From: Notolepis coatsorum
Lineage: Eukaryota > Chordata > Actinopteri > Aulopiformes > Paralepididae
Length of the DNA stretch: 64,000 nucleotides
Assembly (NCBI GenBank): GCA_963971535.1
Contig: OZ020592.1
Location: 51,427,125 to 51,491,124, forward strand
Direction: 5' to 3'
The position numbers were made by a program, and so were the translations under genes. Under the pieces are notes generated by a model. That model searched no databases. It saw nothing but the letters and a program-made list of their open reading frames with translations, and had not been told where the DNA came from. Every line of letters starts with the position of its first letter. The first letter of the stretch is position 1. Positions 24,536 through 37,451 of the stretch are shown here, one piece after another.

Positions 24536-24793
24536 GTTCTGACTGTTACCAACGCAGGCCGAAATGGCCAAGAACATACAGCCTAAAAACCAGAGCCTAG
24601 AACATTCTTTTGTTCTGTTAGCATGAGTTAAGTGACAGGGCGACCAAGTGTGTAGGCTACCGTGAGAATACAAGCATTCCTGGCTCGTGTCCCAGAAAGC
24701 TATTGATCTGAGATGTTCTGTTCTATGATCCTGTCCACTGTGAGTCTGTAGTGCTGTGTGTGTGTGTGTGTGTGTCCGAGTATAGTTAACTAC

Positions 24794-25397
24794 ATGTAGT
24801 TCAACTACTTTAACTGAATTTTGCAGTAGTTGTGGGGTAGTTTAACCTTCAAATCATATTTGTTTGTTCAGTAGTTATAACTACTTATGGTTGTTTGATT
24901 TGAGTACTGATATGAGTACTTAATAAAACCATTTCAGTTCTAACAATGGATTTGAAATGGCTTTTATTTTTTGTATTTTATGTTCCTCACTTTCTGACTT
25001 TCTCACTTTCGCGTCTCGCTCTTTTCGCCATATTGAGATATACCTCATCTCAATATGGCGAAAGAGCGAGACGCTCAGCCAGTACTCATATAACTAGGTT
25101 ATATACATAACCTATCGATATTATCGGCCTACCGATATTATCGGCCGATATTGGCATTAAAATGTAATATCGAATAGAATAATTATTATAACATTATTTT
25201 TTTTTACATTTATTTAACCTTTATTTACCCAGGCAAGCAAGTAAGAACAAATTCTTATTTTATTTATTGTCAAAAGTATGCATAATGTTGTGTTAATTCC
25301 ACAACAAGAGATATGTAATGTTAATTACCTAAAATTATTCAGTTTTTTTGGGGGGGGAAACCCCGCAAATATCGGTATCGGTTGATATCGGTATCGG
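24794..25397 (+). mobile_element. Compound MITE; right arm of a 603-bp inverted repeat
   Basis: A reverse-complement copy of 21008-21610 with only scattered differences, and with the hairpin at 25011-25074. It ends abruptly at 25397 where a LINE 3' UTR begins. Confidence 0.88.
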
Positions 25398-25934
25398 CCC
25401 CCTCCAATGTACAGTCATTTACCTAGTATGGTTTTGTCAATAGTTCAATGTACAATTGTGTTTGTTTGTACAGTGTCTCCTCCCCCCCCCCCCTCAATGT
25501 ACAGTGTTACTTGTTTATACAGTATGCCCCCCGCCCCCCCCCCCCCCCCCCCCCCCCCCAACCACCTCCAATGTAAATTACCCAGTATGGTTGTCAATAT
25601 CCCAATGTACCCAACCCCCCCCACCCAACCTCCAATGTACAGTTTCTACGGCAAATGTATATACTCCCTTTTCTTGACTCCTTCTGTATCACAAACAGTA
25701 CTGTATTTGCAAATCTGGTATGTCATAAATGTATAGATGTAGCAGTACTGACTATCTGTATGTCATGTATGTCATATATGTCTATATGAATTGAAAATGG
25801 GGGACCCTGATGGAAACAAGACAAACGTCTTTCTCAGGTCTGCATCCCCTTAACAATTGTATGTATTGAGCCGTACTGTATTGTACCCATTCTGCAATCT
25901 GTTAAATAAAGTTTTCATTCATTCATTCATTCAT
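25398..25934 (+). mobile_element. LINE 3' UTR fragment with (ATTC)n tail
   Basis: This is the same 3' UTR as the RT-bearing copies at 50107-52073 and 61648-63474, but on +. It has poly-C runs (25486-25493, 25528-25558), the block GAATTGAAAATGGGGGACCC, and an AATAAAG followed by (ATTC)n at 25916-25934. The copy is truncated to about 540 bp and has no coding part. Confidence 0.88.
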
Positions 25935-27497
25935 AATTGGGAACCTCCCTTCGTCTGTGTTTTGTTAAGTTAGGCCCATGACACCTCGGGAAGGCTCAAC
26001 CCAGTGTTAGTGTTCCAGCGTCCCAGAACCACCACCACCCTCCATGCTAGTTCTCATGGTCCTTGATACCCACACGTAGAACTTCCTGGTGTTACCCTAT
26101 GTTGAAAATGGAACAATCCGTGATAACAATATCACACATGAAACAGAAACACCAAGAAAATACTCACCCTTTGTTTACTTTTTGTTAATTATTTCTCCTC
26201 AACCAGATCCACTGACTTCCTTTCAATGCTTCATCCGACATCTCATTTATCGCCTTTCATAAACTCCGGCCACAAATCCCCAACTCTCCTAACAATGATA
26301 AAGTTGATCGTGCTATAAATCCTCTGCATCCTACTTCAGGTATGTTTATTTATTTAATTTCCATGATGCTGAACAGGCTACAACTCGTGTTGTTGTGTTG
26401 TATTATAGCTTTTAGTGTATAGTCTATAGTAGGACAATTTCCTTCAAAATACGATAATTTTAAACCATTGGTACGATGCTTTAACATTTCCCATCTGGCA
26501 ACGCTGTCTTCAGCCCCTCTCCCACTTCACAGCAAAAATGTGGCCCATAAATGGGCTTTAAACCCATTTTCATTATGTAGTAGAGTTTTAAGAGACTGTG
26601 GACAGTTGTGTTTATGGCATACAGTGAGCTATAACTGAGAGTATATCTTGCGTGTACAACAGTCTGGCTGACCTCCCCTAGAGAGGTCATTCGGTGGATC
26701 CATCACGTGTGTCTGGTGTGAGATCACACCTATACTGTACTCCCTCACACTGATGAGGACCAAGGGAAGGAGGGAGATAACCATCAGGTTAATGTTGCTG
26801 CAGAATAAATCACCCACTGTAGTATATATACATTATGACACGCATGCATGCGCACACAGGGGCCATAACCGTGTGACGGATTTCTCACGTCATATCTTAG
26901 TAGTACATCAGACATGGCATGTATTAAACTGAAGCTGAAGAATGTGGTGCCTATAGGCATGTGACAGATATAGTAAACATTTAGCATGAACAAAATGACA
27001 AGCAGACAAACAAACACATGCATGCACACGCGCACACGCACACATACATACACACACAATATAGAATGTGTAGCCATTGCCATTTCTCATTCACCGGGGT
27101 TCCATCCTCCTCACACCAACCCAATCGCCATGACGACCTTGGGGAGGACAGTTTGGCCATAAGACCCATCTCTCTTTCTCTCTTCCATTCCATCTACCAG
27201 CGTCCCTCCCCTCTTCCTCTCTCTGCCCCCCCTCCCCCTCCCCCTGTGCTCTCACTCTACCATGTCTGATTTATACCGGCGGGTTTGAAGACAATAGCTC
27301 CTCCAAGTGGTGGGTGGGGAGGTGAGGGGGAAGGGAGATTTAATTGGCGTCATGACTTTCCCAGGTAAAACGTCACAGCCGGTGACTATAAACAGCGCTT
27401 GCCTGCCTGCACATCTCTCAGGACAACAGCTGATGGCTGATGACCTCCGACCTCCCAGAGACTCCGGGGTGTGTAAGGGGGGAAGGGGTGGGGGAGG
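25935..27497. other. Gene-free stretch
   Basis: No gene or repeat family recognised. A CA/GT-rich patch lies at 27012-27060 and a CT-rich patch at 27168-27250. Confidence 0.45.
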
Positions 27498-27633
<136 letters not shown>

Positions 27634-27661
27634 CTGTGTGTGCGAGCATGTGCGTGTGTGC

Positions 27662-28066
27662 TAGGGCTGACCTCGACTAGTCGAATAGTCTAATAATCTA
27701 TCGAAGGGAGCCGTAGTCGACTGCCAAGTTTTAGATTTTTTTATCATTCTTTCCAAAAGCAAAGAGGCCTAGAAGCGTGGCTAATGCTAATGGCGCGTAT
27801 ACCAGAGAGGCTAACTGCCTAAGAAAACAGGCACAGATGCACAGGATTTCACCTGTCTAATGAACACACTAGACAAATATCAAGATGTATCCATCAGTGG
27901 ACCAATTGCATGCTTTCGCAGAGGACAAGAAGCCTTCAATCGACTCCTTCATACATTAAGCACCCCCCACAGCCCCAATGGAATGGGGGGGGGGGGGTAG
28001 TCGACTATCTGCAAATTTTGGCCAATCAAAGTCGACTATACAAATCCTTAGTCGGGGACAGGCCTA
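27662..28066 (+). mobile_element. hAT-type MITE, complete
   Basis: A 405-bp element beginning TAGGGCTGACCTCGACTAGT and ending GTCGGGGACAGGCCTA, with exact 8-bp duplications GTGTGTGC at 27654-27661 and 28067-28074. GTCGACTA-type subterminal repeats recur on both sides. No coding capacity. Confidence 0.85.
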
Positions 28067-28074
28067 GTGTGTGC

Positions 28075-29035
28075 GTGTGTGTGCGAGCGTGAGTGCGCAC
28101 GTGTGTGCGTGTGGTGTGTGTGTAATGCATGCCAGTGTCACCAACAAACTCTCTCCACCCTCGCCCTCTCGGGGATAAACAGGTAGAAAGTAAACGCTCC
28201 TCTATCATTTTGAAAGCAGCTATTCCAATCTCATCCATAGGTAGGAACCAGATATCATATCTGCTCTTTGAAAACCCAGGGTTTATCATCGCCACATCCC
28301 GGCGTCTAAGCACTGAGGGAAGCACAGTGTATTTAACGCAATGACTCTCTTCTATCTCGCAAGTTTCTTTGAACAGTTTAAAAAAGTTTACCGAAATCCC
28401 TTTGCGCCGCCAACAGGTGATGAAGCGAAAATTAACTGTGCTGCGGAGGAGGGAGAGTAACGTGTCGGAGTGGAGTCTATAATGGGAGGCCGGGCGCCAT
28501 GTGGGAGGCTGAGGATGGGTGGGCGGGGTGAGGGGGTGAGGTGGGGGTGGGCCCCCGTTTAAGCGCTCGTAGACGCTCATGCGTGTCAAGACTGCCAATC
28601 CACTGGGAAATCAGGGCAAAAGAAACCGTCAGAGTTCTAAGCAGCAGAGATCTGACATTTCGAAGTGCGAGGCGGCCGAGCCACCTGCTGCATTGAAAGG
28701 GTTGATACGAAGCTCTGATGAGAGAGACAGGGCTGGGAAATGGGCCTCATTTGTAAAATTTTCAGAACTTCTCATATCTCTCTCTCTCTCTGTTTCTTTC
28801 TCCAACTTCATCATCATTGAGCTATAACTTTTCAGAGGTGTCTGGTATATCTCTGTAATGAGAACAACTCCCTAGATATTATTGATCTATGTCCGCAATT
28901 ACCTTCCGACTCTCAATTATTTAATACAGCTACAGTGTTCCTCCACCTCCGCAAGCTGTTCAAAGAGAACAGAAGAAGGTTTAACTCTCCAACCTGGCCT
29001 CTTTCAAACAAAGCCTCACTAAACCAATCTGAACA
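28075..29035. other. Non-coding, single-copy-looking DNA
   Basis: No gene recognised. The interval 28130-28480 is complex, non-repetitive and GC-balanced and could be conserved regulatory DNA. Confidence 0.3.
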
Positions 29036-29069
29036 ACTTTTCTTCATATTTTTTTATTATTATTGATTC

Positions 29070-29455
29070 TGCATTTTGATAACCTCCTTGATTGTACGTT
29101 TTTATAACCTCCTTGATTGTGCATTTTCACAATGTTGAGCATATTGAATATGTGGACAAAGTCATGTGTCTGCTCCTGTAAGACATCACAGTGTGCATGC
29201 GTACAACAGACAGGTGTTGATATAAAAGAGCATGTGCATAAATAAACGGTCTCTTTTTCCAGATCAAACTCAGTCCATGTGGTCATGTCTTTTTTCTGTC
29301 CGTCGAATACTAGCTAGGTTTATGTTAGCAAACTACATTGGTTGACTGCACACGTAGAGACTTCTGCTGACAAAAATGTCTCACGCAACACATAACCTCC
29401 TTGATTCTGCACTTTCATAACCTCCTTGATTCTGCACTTTCATAACCTCCTTGGC
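29070..29455. repeat. Dispersed short repeat ATAACCTCCTTGATT
   Basis: ATAACCTCCTTGATT (with a TGCA-TTTT spacer) occurs twice at 29079-29130 and three times at 29391-29450, in the same orientation. It looks like a broken minisatellite of about 25 bp. Confidence 0.75.
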
Positions 29456-29781
29456 TGAATTTCTACTGTGGCTTAAAACATAAATTGGCGCTTGTGGAAC
29501 AAATTGTAACATTAACCTATTTTAACTGAATCTGTTCAAATTGGATGCAACGTCAATATATGAAATATTTATATGCAATGAAATTCCCTTTACAAACATT
29601 TAAAAGGTTAATAGTGATACATAAAATGTAAAATATAGAAGAAAAAAGAAGTTGACAAAAAGTACAATAAATTGGGAAAATAAGCAAAGTTAAATAGGTT
29701 CTAATTATTTCTTTATTTTCTCAACCTCCATCCTAAAATGAAGATTACATTGCATATGTCCCACAGTTAATAGTCTGCACA

Positions 29782-29912
29782 CACTGTTAAACTTGCTCCT
29801 TAAACTGTGTGTTTATTGAGAGATCAACATTCCGAACACATACCACATATCTGATTTGTGATCAAAACATTGATCTCTCAATAAACACACAGTGGGAGCA
29901 AGTTTAACAGTG
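29782..29912. repeat. Inverted repeat, about 43-bp arms, 42-base spacer
   Basis: CACTGTTAAACTTGCTCC followed by a GTGTGTTTATTGAGAGATCA stretch is mirrored at 29870-29912 with a few mismatches. It could be a small MITE or the source of a hairpin RNA. Confidence 0.85.
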
Positions 29913-30042
29913 TACCCATTCTTAATTGATTAATTAAGATTCATTCTTAATATTTATGCTGATCCTCTGTTTACCAGAGTGGATGTGTGTACTTTTTGAT
30001 TACAATGTGACAGTTAAAGTCTAGTTAAGTATTTGACCCCGC

Positions 30043-31230
30043 CCCCCAACACCACCACCATCACCATAATCACCATTGCCATCATCACCACCATCATTAC
30101 CACCACAACCCTCACCATCACCACCACCATCATCACCATCACCTAATCACCATAATCACCACCGCCATCACCATCACCACCAACACCACCACCACCATCA
30201 CCACAACCACCACCATCACCATCATGACCACCACCATCACTAACACCATCATCACCACCACCACCAACAACACCAACACCACCACCATCACCACCACCAT
30301 AATCACCACCATCACCACCATCACCATCACTAACACGACCACCACCACCACTAACATGACCACCACCACCACTAACATGATACCACCACCACAATCACTA
30401 ACATGACCATCACCACCATCACCATCACTAACACGACCACCACCATCACTAACATGACCACCACCACCACTAACATGACACCACCACCACCATCACTAAC
30501 ATGACCACCACCACCACTAACATGACACCACCACCACCACTAACATGACCACCACCACCATCACTAACATGACACCACCACCACCATCACTAACATGACC
30601 ACCACCACCACTAACATGACCACCACCACCATCACTAACATGACCACCACCACCATCATCATCACTAACACAACCACCATCACTAACACAACCACCACTA
30701 CCACCACCATCACTAACACGACCACCACCACCACAACCACCACTAACACAACCACCACCACCACCACCACTAACACGACCACCACTACCACCACCACCAT
30801 CACTAACACGACCACCACCACCACTAACATGACCACCATCACTAACACGACCACCACCACCACAACCACCACTAACACAACCACCACCACCACCACTAAC
30901 ACGACCACCACCACCACAACCACCACTAACACGACCACCACCACCACAACCACCACTAACACCACCACCACCACCACCACTAACACGACCACCACCACCA
31001 CAACCACCACTAACACGACCACCACCACCACAACCACCACTAACACGACCACCACCACCACAACCACCACTAACACGACCACCACCACCACAACCACCAC
31101 TAACACGACCACCACCACCACCACTAACACGACCACCACCACCACCACCACAACCACCACTAACACGACCACCACCACCACCACCACCACTAACACGACC
31201 ACCACCACCACCATCACCACCATCACTATG
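30043..31230. repeat. CAC/CAT/AAC triplet satellite with 30-bp higher order
   Basis: About 1.2 kb of ACC and ATC triplets broken by CTAACA. From about 30890 it settles into a 30-bp unit (TAACACGACCACCACCACCA plus CAACCACCAC) repeated several times in tandem. All six frames are open over long stretches, giving false proteins rich in Thr, Val or Gly. Confidence 0.96.
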
Positions 31231-31382
31231 ATGAATTGAAAATGGGGGACCCTGATGTAAACAAGACGAAAGTCTTTCTCTGGTCTGCATCCCCTTAACA
31301 ATTGTATGTATTGAGCTGTACTGTACTGTACCCATTCTGCAATCTGTTAATAAACTTTTCAATCAATCAATCAATCAATCAA
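31231..31382 (+). mobile_element. LINE 3' tail inserted in the satellite
   Basis: The last 150 bases of the LINE family found at 25398-25934, from ATGAATTGAAAATGGGGGAC to an (AATC)n tail. The triplet satellite resumes on the other side, so this is a very short 5'-truncated insertion. Confidence 0.85.
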
Positions 31383-31570
31383 ACTAACAAGACCACCACC
31401 ACTAACACCATCACTAACACCATCACTAACACCACCACTAACACCACCACCACCACTAACATGATCACCACCATCACCACCACCACCACAATCACCACCA
31501 CCACTAACACCATCACTAACACCATTACCACCACCACTAACACCATCATCACCACCACCACCACTAAAAC
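31383..31570. repeat. Triplet satellite, right part
   Basis: Continues the CAC/ATC/CTAACA satellite after the LINE tail. Confidence 0.92.
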
Positions 31571-32039
31571 AGGACAAGACTCCTCTGCACAGTACTAGAT
31601 ACTGAAATAGCAAACAACAAAACAGCCACCTTCACAAATCCCTTGCTACAAGGCCGAAGGCGAAGCCTCACTGCACAGGCATAGTAGACTCTCAGTGATA
31701 CAAAGACAGTGAGTTTATAGGTTTGGACACATTGCGGTTAAGCCTTCAACATGAGTATGAAGAACCAGACTAACAGGAGATCTCCTAGGTAGTCCATCAG
31801 AAAATATCCTGGCCACCTGTTACCATTGTACTGGAGCCAGACAGGAACCCTGGCAATGTAGCATTAATGGCAGGTTTGGAACTTCAACTTTTGCAATGGG
31901 TTGCTAGGACTCAAAGTATTAGACCACAATACACACTGAAAGCAGACATATAGGATTAATGGAAAAGACATTCCGCTGGTAGTCCAGCAGTCTCAAATCC
32001 CCTTACGCGCGCGTGCGCGCGTGTGTGTGTATAACGTCC
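31571..32039. other. Gene-free stretch
   Basis: Nothing recognised. A short alternating GCGCGCGTGCGCGC-type patch lies near 32007-32028. Confidence 0.45.
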
Positions 32040-32600
32040 TGTGATTAAGACGGGGAGGACGCGACCCTCTTTGACCCGCCCCTGTGCCTCAAATAGATTC
32101 GCTATCAGCTCTATCTTTAATCTTTCAAAATGTTCAGTTGCTATCGCTATCAGCTCTATCTTTAATTTTTCTAAATGTTCAGTTGCTATTGCATGCACTC
32201 ATCTGTGTTTCACTACACACATGAGTGCATGCTTACCAACTGTCAGTCTGCAACACTACTATCACCGACATCTAAGAAGGGAGATCCCCCCTTGAATGGC
32301 CCTTCTAAGGTTTCTCTCCTCCACACTGCCTGTGGTGCATTTTTCCCTACTGTTAGGTTTTAGTGAGTTTTTCCTTACCTTCGCGTGGGGTATGTCTGGG
32401 AGTGTTTGCATTCATTCATTTATTTGCACTTATTTAAAATTTGTTGGACCTTATGGTGTTCTTGTTTTGTTCTTGACTTATTGTTATGTTTCTTCTTGAC
32501 TTGTTTAAAGAAGACGTGTCCGGCCCATGGGGACATTAACGTGTGTTGTCGGGCCTTACAAATCAATTTGATTTTATTTGATTTAATTTATAAGAATTCT
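32040..32600 (+). repeat. Dispersed repeat with L2-type 3' UTR features
   Basis: It shares most of its length with 60240-60640: the CATCTAAGAAGGGAGATCCC block, AAGGTTTCTC, GAGTTTTTCCTTACCTTCG and the TTGTTTAAAG end. The end (ACAAATCAATTTGATTTTAT) resembles the terminus of fish L2 LINEs or SINEs. An internal 43-base segment is duplicated at 32101-32188. No coding part. Confidence 0.72.
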
Positions 32601-32699
32601 GCACTGCCTAACCAGGTATGACAACAATATACACGAATACAGAATACCATATTGTATCATTACTGGTTTCCCCCACTTGCAATGCTTCTCAGTGCGCGC

Positions 32700-32861
<162 letters not shown>

Positions 32862-32979
32862 TTGCACGTGCATTATGCATGTTTCTGTTTCTGAACAAGT
32901 GTATGTGATGTGTGTAGATTAATTTAGTACTGCTCTAAAAGAAAAACTGCCTTGGTGCTGTTAAATACAAAGTTAGAGT

Positions 32980-33010
<31 letters not shown>

Positions 33011-33480
33011 CCCCCCCTGACTTTCAATTAGCTACTGCTGGTTAAGTAGTGCAGTGTAGATGCTATGCAGTGGCTTCTGGCGGGGTTCAGCTCTGGGTTT
33101 GTTTCGAAGATGAATGGCGCCCTCTAGCAGACAAATTAAGACCCATAGACATTGGCCTGCTGCTGGAAAAACTTCAAAAGCTCAGCTACAATGAGGGTTC
33201 TTCTGTTCTTTCTAATTATCACTGCCAGAAAGCACAAACCAGGAGTCAACAAGGCTTGGGTTATAAGAACTGGGATGAAACTAGGGTGTGTCCCTCCCTC
33301 CAACCCACAATGTAGGCCAAGACTCTCTCCCACCCAAACACAAACACACATGCATGCATGCAAACACACACACCCTCTCACTTCACTCTCTCCCCCCCCC
33401 CCTCTCTCTCTCTAGTGTGTGAGAGGCTGCATAATTAGGCTAGCTCTATTCATTTTCTTGTAATTCCTACAGTAGATTCC
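33011..33480. other. Gene-free stretch
   Basis: No gene recognised. A CA-rich patch lies at 33340-33374 and a CT-rich patch at 33390-33414. Confidence 0.4.
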
Positions 33481-33733
33481 TTGCTTTTCCCAGAGAAATC
33501 ACTCTGTGCCGTGAAGGAAATCCATGCAAGCTGCCATATATTCAAGTCAATCACAGGCTTTACAATGACTAGAAGCCAACCAAAGTGCTTTACAGGTAGG
33601 ACACAATATAAAAACACATACAATGCAGTAACAAATACACAAAAATTACAGAAAAGGGTATAGTACACTAAGAAAACAAGAGCAAGGTGCAATATAAAAG
33701 AGACAAGAAAAATAGATAAAAAGTCCAGAGTAA

Positions 33734-34195
33734 GGCGGCTAAGTGGCCTGCAAGGCGCTCGCCACTAATGCAGGAGATGCTGGGTTCAAGCCCAGCTCTC
33801 GGCGTTGCTTCCGGCTTGGCTAGTCATTCATACTAATACAATTGGCAGTATTAGGGGGTGGGAAAGCCGGTGGGTGGGGATCGGACGTTGTGGACAGCGA
33901 CTCCTACAGGTCGGTTGGTGCGCCTGTGCAGCAGAATCAGGAAGCAACAGGGGCAGCGTGAGCCTCCCACGCGTTACTCCTCGCCGCTGAGAGATCGCGC
34001 TGTACAGGTGAAAAGATGCGACGGCTGCCTCCTTGCGTACCGGAGGGGACACGTGATGCAAGGCTTCGTCCACATTGCAACCGACCAGTGGGAGGCATGC
34101 GGTCTAACAACGTTTGAGACAGGGGAGGGTAGAATTGAATAATACGAAATTGGGATGGGAGAAAAAATAGAAAAATGGGGAGAAAAAGTTGATAA
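33734..34195 (+). mobile_element. tRNA-derived SINE, full length, copy 1
   Basis: The head is GGCGGCTAAGTGGCCTGCAA with a B box GGTTCAAGCCC, and the body contains ATTAGGGGGTGGGAAAG and GACAGCGACTCCTACAGGTC. The A-rich tail is GGGAGAAAAAA-type. It is flanked by the duplication AAAAGTCCAGAGTAA at 33719-33733 and 34200-34214, proving retroposition into the L2 LINE. Three further copies lie at 47817, 52611 and 55991. Confidence 0.92.
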
Positions 34196-35756
34196 AAAAA
34201 AAAGTCCAGAGTAACAGCAAACGTAATGTACAGGTGGCAGGCTAACTCTGGTCAAAGGCCAGGGAAAAAAGGTGCGTTTTAAGCAGCGATTTAAAAGCCT
34301 CTAGGCTCTGGGCAGATCTAATGTAGGGGGGGGGGGGGCTGTTCCAGAGCCGAGGGGTTTGTTTGTTTGTCAGCGAAGGCTCTGTCTCCCCTGGTTTTGA
34401 GCCTGGTCCTGGGCACCTCCAGCAGCAGCTGGTCAGCAGACCTTAGGGCTCTGGATGGGGTGTGGTGGCGCAGGAGCTCAGCAAGGTATAGTGCTTTAAA
34501 AACAGTCAGCAGTCACTTAAAATCAATGCGGAAACGGACGGGGAGCCAGTGGAGTGAAGGCAGGACTGGTGTAATGTGGTCAAGTTTTTTGGTACCAGTG
34601 AGAAGACGGGCAGCCGCATTTTCGCCAATTGTAGGCGACGGAGCAGCGACTGGTCAATGCCAACATACAGCGCATTGCAGTAATCTAGCCGGGTTGAAAT
34701 TAAGGCATGGATTACCCTCTCCAGATCCTTCTGGGAGAGATAGGCTTTGGTCTTAGCCAGGAGTCTGAGGTGGAAAAAAATAGTTTTAAACACAGAGCTA
34801 ACCTGTTTGTCAAATTTAAAGGTACTGGCGAAGATTACTCCAAGGTTTCTGACAGAGTAGCGGATATTGGAGCCCAGAGGGCATCGACAGTAAGGTCAAC
34901 AGAAACATTTCCAAATAAAATTATTTACGTTTTGCGCTCGTTTAGGTTGAGAAAATTGGCACTCATCCATGTTTTGATGTCGGTCAGACAATCTAACAGT
35001 GGCTGCAGTGTGACGTTACCTTTTGCCTTTAAGGTAGATCTGCACATCGTCGGCAAAGCAGTGGAAGGACATGTTGTGCTTCGCAAGGATTGAGCCTAAA
35101 GGCAACATGTATAATAGAAAAAGGATGGGGCCCATTATCGACCCCTGGGGCACCCCACAGGTAAGAGGTATGAGAAGAATTCTCCTCGCTGAACTTAAAA
35201 GCTCCGGCCAGTCAGGTACTGTAGGACTTGAACCAACTTAGGGCGCCGCCTGTGATGCCATGCCTGTGCTGTGAACATATTTTTCAAGCCACAACAGTAG
35301 GACAGTGTGGTCTATGGTGTCGAACGCAGCTGTGAGATCTAAGAGCACGAGAATGGCGGGATTGCCAGAATCAGCAGCTAAAATTAGATCATTTAGAACT
35401 CTCAGGAGGGCTGTTTCAGAGGCTATGGCGCGGTTTAAAGCCAGACTGAAATTTGTTGTGGATTTTGTGTGCATCTAAAAACAATTGTAACTGAGTGTTT
35501 ACTGCTTGCTCCAGGACTTTAGACAGAAAAGGTAGTTGAGAGATGGGCCTGAAGTTAGAGAGAATAGACGCAGGGGTGGCCAACCCGCGGCTCGCGAGCC
35601 GCATGCGGCTCTTTGCCCATCAATGTGCGGCTCTTCCATCCATAAAAAAAAATAAAAATAAATTAAAAAAAAAAAAAAAAATTAACTTTTTTTTCTTTTT
35701 ATGTCACTCATTCCATAAGGACGTAGAATAAACATTTACAATTTTTTTTTAATGGT

Positions 35757-36060
35757 CCATTTGCATGTTCTTGGTATCTGAATCTAGGGACATGGATCAG
35801 TGTCAGAAATAGTGTGTCTGTTACTAGGCTTGAGTAAATTGTAATGAACCAAAGGAGAATATCAATTCTATTTAAAAAAAAATGTATCTTTGACTGTGAA
35901 TAACACCATGCTTAAATTGACCAGACCTGAAAAATCTAAGCAAATGAATAAAGGGAAGATGATTAAACAGAAGGTTTTGTAGATACAGTACTGAATTCTG
36001 CCATCTTTTTTATAATGTAAATTTCTCCACCATTTTTCATCATATTGCAACACCGTTTTT
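35757..36060 (-). mobile_element. Fragment of the TAGTGCTGTCA hAT family, reversed
   Basis: Reverse complement of part of the element at 39771-40318 (the GGCAGAATTCAGTACTGTAT and CTGGTCAATTTTAGCATGGT blocks), with point differences and no intact ends. Confidence 0.75.
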
Positions 36061-36485
36061 TGCAAGACGTTCACAGAAAGGTAGAGAAACTAACTGCGTT
36101 CCGTTTTATGGCAATGACGTTCAGGTTTGTGGGAGATAATCCCAAAAAATAAGAGAAATTAAAAAGTAAATTCAGAAGTCAGATGATTGACAGGGGCTGG
36201 TGTGAGCTGGGTAGGGTAGTTTTTCTAAATTTGAAAGCCCTGAGTCTCTTCCTTCAAAAGACTACACTCACTTTTGGATGTGCCACTTCCTCCTGTCAAT
36301 ATGCGCCGGTTTCCGACTCAATGCCCTGAGATTTCTATAATCTTATATTTCACTAATAACAGTTAAAATAATTGGTAAACAAACGTAATGCTGAAAATAT
36401 ACACTTTTACTGTATATCTCGGGCTTAAGAGGTTAACCCTGTGAGGCCCAAATTAAAAAGACCTTAGCAACTTCAGAGGCCAGAG

Positions 36486-37365
36486 TGTTATGGTTTGTAA
36501 CCGACCTCAAACGCAACGGCACAGAGAGGAAGTTCAGAGTTAGCCAAAGCAAGGGCGTATTTATTTACAGAGTCACAAGATGGAATGAAGTACAGCAATA
36601 GAACAAACGGGGATCTGGCATGTGAAGATGAAGCGGCTCTGCAGATACTCCCAGTAGGTAGTGGTGAGGAATTGGCAAGTGACGTTGAAGCGGCTCTGCA
36701 GATACTCCCAGCTTTCACTCCCGGTGGAAACGGAGAGAGAGAGAAATCAGAGTTAGCCCAACGTACACACAGAGGCAGAGAGGTGACTGGTCCGGTATAA
36801 ATCCAAGTGACTTGATCTTCGGTGTACCACACACAAGTTAGCTTAGTCCAGAGAAAAAACAATACAGTATCTTCAGTGTTAATCTAACACAAAAATTAGG
36901 TGAGTCCAGTACAAACAAAAACGGGATCTCTTCGGTGTTCACCAAACACACAAAAAACTGATAATCCAAAAGACAGTCTCCAAAAACTCACCAGAGCGCA
37001 ACGCGAGAAGCGGACAGATAACGAGGCGCAGCTCCGAACGGGGAACCAGGTTCTCCACAGCTGTTCTCCACAAAAGATCCTGGAGAGCAAAAAGACAGGA
37101 ACAGCGACGGGGAAGGCAGGTGAAATTCAGAACGACCCAACATCGATAGTAAGGGGGTCTGAGCATATAAAGCCTTCAGGGGCGCTAATTACAAGCTGTG
37201 ACAGCTGCGGGATGAGATTGATACTTGCTCCAAAAGCGTGTGGCGGGGAAAGCACCAATCAAACACGGCACCTTAAAGGAACGGAGCGCGTGGTGGGGAA
37301 TGCATTAATCACATAGTAGCTTAAAGGAATGGAGCGTGTGGCAGGGAGCGGACCAAAACCTCACA
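36486..37365. mobile_element. Solo LTR, 880 bp
   Basis: It starts TGTTATGG and ends CCTCACA, with 5-bp direct repeats CAGAG on both sides (36481-36485, 37366-37370), the signature of an LTR retrotransposon reduced to one LTR. A second copy of the flanking sequence without the insert exists at about 37936-38005, giving a paralogous empty site. TATAAA-type motifs at 36796 and 37168 could be promoter elements. An internal segment (GCGGCTCTGCAGATACTCCC) is repeated at 36629 and 36690. Confidence 0.88.
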
Positions 37366-37451
37366 CAGAGGGTGGGACATATAAACACATTTACTATCAA
37401 ATAGCATTGTGAGGCTGAACAACAGGACCAATTGACTATACATGTGCTTAA

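Noticed and set aside
30517..31362. Long open frames rich in Val, Gly or Thr
   Set aside because: They are translations of the CAC/CAT triplet satellite on both strands.
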